Shown here: positions 52,820 to 63,803 of the stretch, piece by piece | Layout of the letters: each line of letters opens with the position of its first letter | Numbering within the stretch: the first letter of the stretch is position 1 | Source: Sanderia malayensis | Taxonomy: Eukaryota > Cnidaria > Scyphozoa > Semaeostomeae > Pelagiidae | Assembly (NCBI GenBank): GCA_013076295.1 | Contig: RQOL01000437.1 | Location: 1-64,000 of the forward strand | Direction: 5' to 3' | DNA: 64,000 bases | Made by a program: the position numbers and the translations under genes | The notes under the pieces: generated by a model | What the model saw: the letters and a program-made list of their open reading frames with translations, nothing else | Database searches by the model: none | What the model was told of the DNA's origin: nothing

Positions 52820-55800
52820 CACGTTTTCTTGACTTCCCACTCTGGATGACCTCCAACTTTTTCTTGACTTTCCACTTTTGATGACCTCCCACTTTTTCTT
52901 GACTTCCCACTTTTGATGAGTTCTCACTATTGATGACTTTCCATTTTTGGTGACATCCCACTTTTGATAACTTCCCACTATTTCCTGACATCCCATTTTT
53001 TCTTGACTTCCCACTTTTTCTCGACTTCCCACTTTTGATGACTTCCCACTTTTTCTTCAATTCTCACTTTTGACGACATCCCATTTTTTCTTGACTTCCC
53101 ACATTTGATGCTTTCTCACTTTTAATAACTTCCCTTCTTATTTTGACATCTCACTGTTGATGAATTCACACTTTTAACGACTTCCCACTTCTTCTTGACT
53201 TCCCACCTTTTCTTGACTTTCCGCAATTTCTTGACTTCCCATTTTTGATGACTTCCCACTTTTTCTTGACTTTCCACTTTTGATGACCTCCCACTTTTTC
53301 TTGACTTCCCACTTTTGATGACTTCCCAGTTTTTCTTGAATTCTCACTTTTGACGACTCCCCACGTTTTCTTGACTTCCCACTCTGGATGACCTCCCACT
53401 TTTTCTTGACTTTCCACTTTTGATGACCTCCCACTTTTTCTTGACTTTCCATATTTGATGAGTTCCCACTATTGATGACTTTCCATTTTTGGTGACATCC
53501 CACTTTTGATGACTTCCCTCTTTTGATGACTTCCCACTTTTTCTTGATTTCCCACTTTTAATGAGTTCCCACTATTGATGACTTCCACCTTTGATGACTT
53601 CCCACTTTTGATGACTTCCCACTTTTTCTTGGTTTTCCGCTTTCGGTGACTTCCCACTTTTGATGCCTTCTCACTTTTAATAACTTCCCTTGTTATTTTG
53701 ACATCTCACTGTTGATGAATTCACACTTTTAACGACTTCCCACTTCTTCTTGACTTCCCACTTTTTCTTGACTTCCCGCAATTTCTTGACTTCCCATTTT
53801 TGATGACTTCCCACTTTTTCTTGACGTCCCACTTTTGATGACTTCCCACTTTTTCTTGATTTCCCACTTTTGATGAGTTCCCACTATTGATGACTTCCAC
53901 CTTTTCCTGACATCCCACTTTTTCTTGACTTCCCACTTTTTCTTGACTTCCCACTTTTGATGACTTCCCAATTTTGGTAACTTCCCACTTTTGATGATTG
54001 CCTTCTTTTGATGACTACCCGCCTTCTCTTGACTTCCCACTTTTGATGACCTCCCATGTTTTCTTGACTTCCCACTTTTTCTTGAGTTCCCACGTTTCCT
54101 TGACCTCCCACTTTTTCTTTTCTTCCCACTTTTGGTGAGTTCCCACTATTGATGACTTCTCATTTTCGGTGACTTCCCACTTTTTATGACTTCCCACTTT
54201 TTTTTGACTTCCTGCATTTTCTTGACTTCCCATTTTTGATGATTTCCCACTTTTTCTTGACTTCCCACTTTTTCCTAGCCTCCCTATTTTGATGACTTCC
54301 CTCTTTTAACAACTCCCCATATTTTCCTGACTTCCCGCTTTTGGTGACTTCCCGCTTTTTTGTGACTTCCCACTTTTGATGACTTCCCACGTTTTCTTGA
54401 CTTCCCACTTTTTCTTGACTTCCCACTTTTGATGACTTCCCAGTTTTTCTTGAATTCTCACTTTTGACGACTCCCCACGTTTTCTTGACTTCCCACTCTC
54501 GATGACCTCCCACTTTTTCTTGACTTTCCACTTTTGACGACCTCCCACTTTTTCTTGACTTCCCACTTTTGATGAGTTCCCACTATTGATGACTTTCCAT
54601 TTTTGGTGATATCCCACTTGTGATGACTTCCTTCTTTTGACGGCTTCCCACTTTTTCTTGAATTCCCATCTTTGATAACTTCCCACTATTTCCTGACATC
54701 CCATTTTTTCTGGACTTCCCACTTTTTCTTGACTTCCCACTTTTGATGACTTCCCACTTTTTCTTGACGTCCCACTTTTGATGACTTCCCACTTTTTCTT
54801 GATTTCCCACTTTTGATGAGTTCCCACTATTGATGACTTCCACCTTTTCCTGACATCCCGCTTTTTCTTGACTTCCCACTTTTTCTTGACTTCCCACTTT
54901 TGATGACTTCCCAATTTTGGTAACTTCCCACTTTTGATGATTGCCTTCTTTTGATGACTACCCACCTTCTCTTGACTTCCCACTTTTGATGACCTCTCAT
55001 GTTTTCTTGACTTCCCACTTTTTCTTGAGTTCCCACGTTTTCTTGACCTCCCACTTTTTCTTTTCTTCCCACTTTTGGTGAGTTCCCACTATTGATGACT
55101 TCTCATTTTCGCTGACTTCACACTTTTTCTTTTCTTCCCACTTTTGGTGAGTTCCCACTATTGATGACTTCTCATGTTCGGTGACTTCCCACTTTTTATG
55201 ACTTCCCAATTTTCAGGACTTCTCACTTTTTTCTGACTTCCCATTTTTGATGATTTCCCACTTTTTCTTGACTTCCCACTTTTTCCTAGCCTCCCTATTT
55301 TGATGACTTCCCTCTTTTAACAACTCCCCATATTTTCCTGACTTCCCGCTTTTGGTGACTTCCCGCTTTTTTGTGACTTCCCACTTTTTCTTGACTTCCC
55401 ACTTTTTCCTAGCCTCCCTATTTTGATGACTTCCCTCTTTTAAAAACTCCCCATATTTTCCTGACTTCCCGCTTTTGGTGACTTCCCGCTTTTTTGTGAC
55501 TTCCCACTTTTGATGACTTCCCACGTTTTCTTGACTTCCCACTTTTTCTTGACTTCCCTCTTTTGACGGCTTCCCACTTTTTCTTGAATTCCCATCTTTG
55601 ATAACTTCCCACTATTTCCTGACATCCCATTTTTGATGAGTTCCCACTATTGATGACTTCCACCTTTTCCTGACATCCCACTTTTTCTTGACTTCCCACT
55701 TTTTCTTGACTTCCCACTTTTGATGACTTCCCAATTTTGGTAACTTCCCACTTTTGATGATTGCCTTCTTTTGATGACTACCCACCTTCTCTTGACTTCC

Positions 55801-56130
55801 CACTTTTGATGACCTCTCATGTTTTCTTGACTTCCCACTTTTTCTTGAGTTCCCACGTTTTCTTGACCTCCCACTTTTTCTTTTCTTCCCACTTTTGGTG
55901 AGTTCCCACTATTGATGACTTCTCATTTTCGGTGACTTCACACTTTTTCTTTTCTTCCCACTTTTGGTGAGTTCCCACTATTGATGACTTCTCATGTTCG
56001 GTGACTTCCCACTTTTTATGACTTCCCAATTTTGAGGACTTCTCACTTTTTTCTGACTTCCCATTTTTGATGATTTCCCACTTTTTCTTGACTTCCCACT
56101 TTTTCCTAGCCTCCCTATTTTGATGACTTC
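52820..56130. repeat. 3.5-kb tandem duplication, copy 2
   Basis: This copy starts in a doubled CCCACGTTTTCTTGACTT monomer and follows copy 1 through GGATGACCTCCAAC (52849; 49310 in copy 1) and GAGTTCTCACTATTG. It ends near 56130, where CTATTTTGATGACTTCCC continues as ACTTTTTATGAC instead of TCTTTTAACAAC. Near 52968 it holds about 54 bp (three monomers) more than copy 1. It includes the doubled CAACTCCCCATATTTTC segment, whose second half at 55441 reads AAAAACTCC. Confidence 0.83.
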
Positions 56131-56519
56131 CCACTTTTTATGACTTCCCACTTTTTTTGACTTCCTGCATTTTCTTGACCTCCCATTTTTGATGATTTCC
56201 CACTTTTTCTTGACTTCCCACTTTTTCCTAGCCTCCCTCTTTTGATGACTTCCCTCTTTTAACAACTCCCCATATTTTCTTGACTTCCCGCTTTTGGTGA
56301 CTTCCCGCTTTTTTGTGACTTCCCACTTTTGATGACTTCCAACTTTTTCTTGACTTCCCACTTTTTCTTGACTTCCCACTTTTGATGACTTCCCAGTTTT
56401 TCTTGAATTCTCACTTTTGACGACTCCCCACGTTATCTTGACTTCCCACTCTGGATGACCTCCCACTTTTTCTTGACTTTCCACTTTTGATGACCTCCCA
56501 CTTTTTCTTGACTTCCCAC

Positions 56520-58740
56520 TTTTGATGAGTTCCCACTATTGATGACTTTCCATTTTTGGTGACATCCTACTTTTGATGACTTCCCTCTTTTGATGACTTC
56601 CCACTTTTTCTTGATTTCCCACTTTTAATGAGTTCCCACTATTGATGACTTCCACCTTTGATGACTTCCCACTTTTGATGACTTCCCACTTTTTCTTGGT
56701 TTTCCGCTTTCGGTGACTTCCCACTTTTGATGCCTTCTCACTTAGAATAACTTCCCTTGTTATTTTGACATCTCACTGTTGATGAATTCACACTTTTAAC
56801 GACTTCCCACTTCTTCTTGACTTCCCACCTTTTCTTAACTTCCCGCAATTTCTTGACTTCCCATTTTTGATGACTTCCCACTTTTTCTTGACGTCCCACT
56901 TTTGATGACTTCCCACTTTTTCTTGATTTCCCACTTTTGATGAGTTCCCACTATTGATGACTTCCACCTTTTCCTGATATCCCACTTTTTCTTGACTTCC
57001 CACTTTTTCTTGACTTCCCACTTTTAATGACTTCCCAATTTTGGTAACTTCCCACTTTTGATGATTTCCTTCTTTTGATGACTTCCCGCCTTCTCTTGAC
57101 TTCCCACTTTTGATGACCTCCCATGTTTTCTTCACTTCCCACTTTTTCTTGAGTTCCCACGTTTTCTTGACCTCCCACTTTTTCTTTTCTTCCCACTTTT
57201 GGTGAGTTGCCACTATTGATGACTTCTCATTTTCGGTGACTTCCCACTTTTTCTTTTCTTCCCACTTTTGGTGAGTTCCCACTATTGATGACTTCTCATT
57301 TTCGGTGACTTCCCACTTTTTATGACTTCCCAATTTTGAGGACTTCTCACTTTTTTCTGACTTCCCACTTTTTTTTGTCTTCCTGCATTTTCTTGACTTC
57401 CCATTTTTGATGATTTCCCACTTTTTCTTGACTTCCCACTTTTTCCTAGCCTCGCTATTTTGATGACTTCCCTCTTTTAACAACTCCCCATATTTTCTTG
57501 ACTTCCCGCTTTTGGTGACTTCCCGCTTTTTTGTGACTTCCCACTTTTGATGACTTCCCACTTTTTCTTGACTTCCCACTTTTTCTTGACTTGCCACTTT
57601 TGATGACTTCCCAGTTTTTCTTGAATTCTTACTTTTGACGACTCCCCACGTTTTCTTGACTTCCCACTCTGGATGACCTCCCACTTTTTCTTGACTTTCC
57701 ACTTTTATGACCTCCCACTTTTTCTTGACTTCCCACTTTTGATGAGTTCCCAATATTGATGACTTTCCATTTTTGGTGACATCCCACTTTCGATGACTTC
57801 CCTCTTTTGACGGCTTCCCACTTTTTCTTGAATTTCCATCTTTGATAGCTTCCCACTATTTCCTGACATCCCATTTTTTCTGGACTTCCCACTTCTTCTT
57901 TACTTCCCACTTTTGATGACTTCCCACTTTTTCTACAATTCTCACTTTTGACGACATCCCACTTTTTCTTGACTTCCCACTTTTGATGCTTTCTCACTTT
58001 TAATAACTTCCCTTCTTATTTTGACATCTCACTGTTGTTGAATTCACACTTTTAACGACTTCCCACTTCTTCTTGACTTCCCACCTTTTCTTGACTTCCC
58101 GAAATTTCTTGATTTCCCATTTTTGATGACTTCCCACTTTTTCTTGACGTCCTTCTTTTGATGACTTCCAGTTTTTTCTTGATTTCCTACTTTTAATGAG
58201 TTCCCACTATTGATGACTTCCACCTTTGATGACTTCCCACTTTTGATGACTTCCCACTTTTTCTTGGTTTTCCGCTTTCGGTGACTTCCCACTTCTGATG
58301 CCATCTCACTTTTAATAACTTCCCTTGTTATTTTGACATCTCACTGTTGATGAATTCACACTTTTAACGACTTCCCACTTCTTCTTGACTTCCCACCTTT
58401 TCTTGACTTCCCGCAATTTCTTGACTTCCCATTTTTGATGACTTCCCACTTTTTCTTGACGTCCCACTTTTGATGACTTCCCACTTTTTCTTGATTTCCC
58501 ACTTTTGATGAGTTCCCACTATTGATGACTTCCACCTTTTCCTGACATCCCACTTTTTCTTGACTTCCCACTTTTGATGACTTCCCAATTTTGGTAACTT
58601 CCCACTTTTGATGATTTCCTTCTTTTGATGACTACCCGCCTTCTCTTGACTTCCCACTTTTGATGACCTCCCATGTTTTCTTGACTTCCCACTTTTTCTT
58701 GAGTTCCCACGTTTTCTTGACCTCCCACTTTTTCTTTTCT
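56520..58740. repeat. Distant copy of the 24.6-26.9 kb sequence
   Basis: The order of variants matches 24.6-26.9 kb at an offset of 31,881 bp in the first part and 31,724 bp in the second, the difference being internal monomer blocks. It shares CTTTTCTTAACTTCCCGC, CCTGATATCCC, GGTGAGTTGCCAC and CCCGAAATTTC. It lacks the TTACTTTGGCATC and CTTCCCCCCTTTTC changes seen at 26.3, 29.2, 34.0 and 36.8 kb, so it represents the state before those changes arose. Confidence 0.82.
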
Positions 58741-61089
58741 TCCCTATTTTGATGACTTCCCTCTTTTAACAACTCCCCATATTTTCTTGACTTCCCGCTT
58801 TTGGTGACTTCCCGCTTTTTTGTGACTTCCCACTTTTGATGACTTCCCACTTTTTCTTGACTTCCCACTTTTTCGTGACTTCCCACTTTTGATGACTTCC
58901 CACTTTTTCTTGACTTCCCACTTTTGATGAGTTCCCTCTATTGATGACTTTCCATTTTTCTTGACTTCCCACTTTTGATGACTTCCCACTTTTGATTACT
59001 TCCCACTTTATCCTGACTTCTCACTTTTGATGACTTCCCATTTTGGTTGACATTCCACTTTATCTTGACTTCCAATTTTTCATAACCTCCCTATTTTGAT
59101 GAATTCACTCTTTTGATGACTCCCCACTTTTTCCTGACCTCCCGCTTTCGGTGACTTCCCAATTTCGGTAACTTCCCACTTTTGATGATTTCTTTCTTTT
59201 GATGACTACCCGCCTTCTCTTGGCTTCTCACTTTTGATGAATTCCCACCTTTTCTTGACTTCCAACTTTTGATGAGTTCCCACTATTGATGACTTTCCAT
59301 TTTTGGTGACTTCTCACTTTTGATGACTTCCCTCTTTTGATGACTTCCAATTTTTTCCTGACATCCCACTTTTTCTTGACTTCCCACTTTTTCTTGACTT
59401 CCCACTTTTGATGACTTCCCACTTTTGATTACTTCCCACTTTATCTTGACTTCTCACTTTTGATGACTTCCCATTTTGGATGACTTTCAACTTTTTCTTG
59501 ACTTCCCAATTTTTCATAACCTCCCTATTTTGATGAATTCACTCTTTTGATGACTCCCGACTTTTTCCTGACCTCCCGCTTTCGGTGACTTCCAAATTTT
59601 GGTAACTTCCCACTTTTGGTGACCTCCCATGTTTTCTTGACTTCCCATTTTTGATGATTTCCCACGTTTTCTTGACTTCCCACTTTTTCCTAGCCTCCCT
59701 ATTTTGATGACTTCCCTCTTTTAACAACTCCCCATATTTTCTTGACTTCCCGCTTTTGGTGACTTCCGCTTTTTTGTGACTTCCCACTTTTGATGACTTC
59801 CCACTTTTTCTTGACTTCCCACTTTTTCTTGACTTCCCACTTTTGATGACTTCCCAGTTTTTCTTGAATTCTCACTTTTGACGACTCCCCACGTTTTCTT
59901 GACTTCCCACTCTGGATGACCTCCCACCTTTTCTTGACTTTCCACTTTTGATGACCTCCCACTTTTTCTTGACTTCCCACTTTTGATGAGTTCCCACTAT
60001 TGATGACTTTCCATTTTTGGTGACATCCCACTTTTGATGACTTCCCTCTTTTGACGGCTTCCCACTTTTTCTTGAATTCCCATCTTTGATAACTTCCCAC
60101 TATTTCCTGACATCCCATTTTTTCTTGACTTCCCACTTTTTCTCGACTTCCCACTTTTGATGACTTCCCACTTTTTCTTCAATTCTCACTTTTGACGACA
60201 TCCCATTTTTTCTTGACTTCCCACTTTTGATGCTTTCTCACTTTTAATAACTTCCCTTCTTATTTTGACATCTCACTGTTGATGAATTCACACTTTTAAC
60301 GACTTCCCACTTCTTCTTGACTTCCCACCTTTTCTTGACTTCCCACAATTTCTTGACTTCCCATTTTTGATGACTTCCCACTTTTTCTTGACTTTCCACT
60401 TTTGATGACCTCCCACTTTTTCTTGACTTCCCACTTTTGATGACTTCCCAGTTTTTTCTTGAATTCTCACTTTTGACGACTCCCCACGTTTTCTTGACTT
60501 CCCACTCTGGATGACCTCCCACTTTTTCTTGACTTTCCACTTTTGATGACCTCCCACTTTTTCTTGACTTCCCACTTTTGATGAGTTCCCACTATTGATG
60601 GCTTTCCATTTTTGGTGACATCCCACTTTTGATGACTTCCCTCTTTTGATGACTTCCCACTTTTTCTTGATTTCCCACTTTTAATGAGTTCCCACTATTG
60701 ATGACTTCCACCTTTGATGACTTCCCACTTTTGATGACTTCCCACTTTTTCTTGGTTTTCCGCTTTCGGTGACTTCTCACTTTTGATGCCTTCTCACTTT
60801 TAATAACTTCCCTTGTTATTTTGACATCTCACTGTTGATGAATTCACACTTTTAACGACTTCCCACTTCTTCTTGACTTCCCACCTTTTCTTGACTTCCC
60901 GCAATTTCTTGACTTCCCATTTTTGATGACTTCCCACTTTTTCTTGACGTCCCACTTTTGATGACTTCCCACTTTTTCTTGATTTCCCACTTTTGATGAG
61001 TTCCCACTATTGATGACTTCCACCTTTTCCTGACATCCCACTTTTTCTTGACTTCCCACTTTTTCTTGACTTCCCACTTTTGATGACTT
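58741..61089. repeat. Satellite segment combining CATAACCTCC pair and 47-48 kb-like blocks
   Basis: Near 58740 the TTTCTTTTCTTCC monomer passes directly into CTATTTTGATGACTTCC, a join of two block types. CATAACCTCC landmarks stand at 59081 and 59515 (434 bp). From 59.7 kb the sequence follows 47.2-48.0 kb at an offset of about 12.5 kb. A one-base T insertion near 60456 (GTTTTTTCTTG) marks this copy. No gene is seen. Confidence 0.77.
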
Positions 61090-62446
61090 CCCATTTTTGG
61101 TAACTTCCCACTTTTGATGATTTCCTTCTTTTGATGACTACCCGCCTTCTCTTGACTTCCCACTTTTGATGACCTTCCATATTTTCTTGACTTCCCACTT
61201 TTTCTTGAGTTCCCACGTTTTCTTGACCTCCCACTTTTTCTTTTCTTCCCACTTTTGGTGAGTTCCCACTATTGATGACTTCTCATTTTCGGTGACTTCC
61301 CACTTTTTATGACTTCCCAATTTTGAGGACTTCTCACTTTTTTCTGACTTCCCACTTTTTTTGACTTCCTGCATTTTCTTGACTTCCCATTTTTGATGAT
61401 TTCCCACTTTTTCTTGACTTCCCACTTTTTCCTAGCCTCCCTATTTTGATGACTTCCCTCTTTTAACAACTCCCCATATTTTCTTGACTTCCCGCTTTTG
61501 GAGACTTCCCGCTTTTTTGTGACTTCCCACATTTGATGACTTCCCACTTTTTCTTGACTTCCCACTTTTTCTTGACTTCCCACTTTTGATGAATTCCCAC
61601 CTTTTCTTGACTTCCAACTTTTGATGAGTTCCCACTATTGATGACTTTCCATTTTTGGTGACTTCTCACTTTTGATGACTTCCCTCTTTTGATGACTTCC
61701 AATTTTTTCCTGACATCCCACTTTTTCTTGACTTCCCACTTTTTCTTGACTTCCCACTTTTGATGACTTCCCACTTTTGATTACTTCCCACTTTATCTTG
61801 ACTTCTCACCTTTGATGACTTCCCACTTTTGATGACTTCCCACTTTTTCTTGGTTTTCCGCTTTCGGTGACTTCCCACTTTTGATGCCATCTCACTTTTA
61901 ATAACTTCCCTTGTTATTTTGACATCTCACTGATGATAAATTCACACTTTTAACGACTTCCCACTTCTTCTTGACTTCCCACCTTTTCTTGACATCCCAC
62001 TTTTGATGACTTCCCACATTTTCTTGATTTCCCACTTTTGATGAGTTCCCACTATTGATGACTTCCACCTTTTCCTGACATCCCACTTTTTCTTGACTTC
62101 CCACTTTTGATGAATTCCCACCTTTTCTTGACTTCCAACTTTTGATGAGTTCCCACTATTGATGACTTTCCATTTTTGGTGACTTCTCACTTTTGATGAC
62201 TTCCCTCTTTTGATGACTTCCAATTTTTTCCTGACATCCCACTTTTTCCTGACTTCCCACTTTTGATGACTTCCCACTTTTGATTACTTCCCACTTTATC
62301 TTGACTTCTCACTTTTGATGACTTCCCATTTTGGATGACTTTCCACTTTTTCTTGACTTCCCAATTTTTCATAACCTCCCTATTTTGATGAATTCACTCT
62401 TTTGATGACTCCCGACTTTTTCCTGACCTCCCGCTTTCGATGACTT
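61090..62446. repeat. 1,356-bp higher-order unit, copy 1
   Basis: Landmarks recur at +1,356 or +1,357 bp: CATAACCTCC 62370 and 63726; the CTGATGAT variant 61931 and 63287; CAACTCCCCATATTTT near 61468 and 62824. The unit contains one each of the GAGGACTTCTCAC, CAACTCCCC, ATCTTGACTTCTCACC and GACATCTCACTGATGAT variants. The left edge is set where similarity to the second copy ends, near 61090. Confidence 0.87.
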
Positions 62447-63803
62447 CCCAATTTTGTTAACTTCCCACTTTTGATGATTTCCTTCTTTTGATGACTACCC
62501 GCCTGCTCTTGACTTCCCACTTTTGATGACCTCAGATGTTTTCTTGACTTCCCACTTTTTCTTGAGTTCGCACGTTTTCTTGACCTCCCACTTTTTCTTT
62601 TCTTCCCAATTTTGGTGAGTTCCCACTATTGATGACTTCTCATTTTCGGTGACTTCCCACTTTTTATGACTTCCCAATTTTGAGGACTTCTCACTTTTTT
62701 CTGACTTCCCACTTTTTTTGACTTCCTGCATTTTCTTGACTTCCCATTTTTGATGATTTCCCACTTTTTCTTGACTTCCCACTTTTTCCTAGCCTCCCTA
62801 TTTTGATGACTTCCCTCTTTTAACAACTCCCCATATTTTCTTGACTTCCCGCTTTTGGTGACTTCCCGCTTTTTTGTGACTTCCCACTTTTGATGACTTC
62901 CCACTTTTTCTTGACTTCCCACTTTTTCTTGACTTCCCACTTTTGATGAATTCCCACCTTTTCTTGACTTCCAACTTTTGATGAGTTCCCACTATTGATG
63001 ACTTTCCATTTTTGGTGACTTCTCACTTTTGATGACTTCCCTCTTTTGATGACTTCCAATTTTTTCCTGACATCCCACTTTTTCTTGACTTCCCACTTTT
63101 TCTTGACTTCCCACTTTTGATGACTTCCCACTTTTGATTACTTCCACTTTATCTTGACTTCTCACCTTTGATGACTTCCCACTTTTGATGACTTCCCACT
63201 TTTTCTTGGTTTTCCGCTTTCGGTGACTTCCCACTTTTGATGCCATCTCACTTTTAATAACTTCCCTTGTTATTTTGACATCTCACTGATGATGAATTCA
63301 CACTTTTAACGACTTCCCACTTCTTCTTGACTTCCCACCTTTTCTTGACGTCCCACTTTTGATGACTTCCCACATTTTCTTGATTTCCCACTTTTGATGA
63401 GTTCCCACTATTGATGACTTCCACCTTTTCCTGACATCCCACTTTTTCTTGACTTCCCACTTTTGATGAATTCCCACCTTTTCTTGACTTCCAACTTTTG
63501 ATGAGTTCCCACTATTGATGACTTTCCATTTTTGGTGACTTCTCACTTTTGATGACTTCCCTCTTTTGATGACTTCCAATTTTTTCCTGACATCCCACTT
63601 TTTCTTGACTTCCCACTTTTGATGACTTCCCACTTTTGATTACTTCGCACTTTATCTTGACTTCTCACTTTTGATGACTTCCCATTTTGGATGACTTTCC
63701 ACTTTTTCTTGACTTCCCAATTTTTCATAACCTCCCTATTTTGATGAATTCACTCTTTTGATGACTCCCGACTTTTTCCTGACCTCCCGCTTTCGATGAC
63801 TTC
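62447..63803. repeat. 1,356-bp higher-order unit, copy 2
   Basis: This is a near-copy of the preceding unit. It differs by a few substitutions and one-base changes, such as TTACTTCCACTTTATC near 63139, GACGTCCCAC for GACATCCCAC near 63348, and GATGAATTCAC for GATAAATTCAC near 63293. Confidence 0.88.

Noticed and set aside
56788..57753. A 321-codon open frame on the - strand, the longest in the window, encoding lysine-rich KWEVKK/SGKSRK/VGSQEK repeats
   Set aside because: It is the repeat read in cycling frames. All three frames are open, its start and stop come from common variant monomers, and related copies are broken by frameshifts. No domain or unique segment is present.
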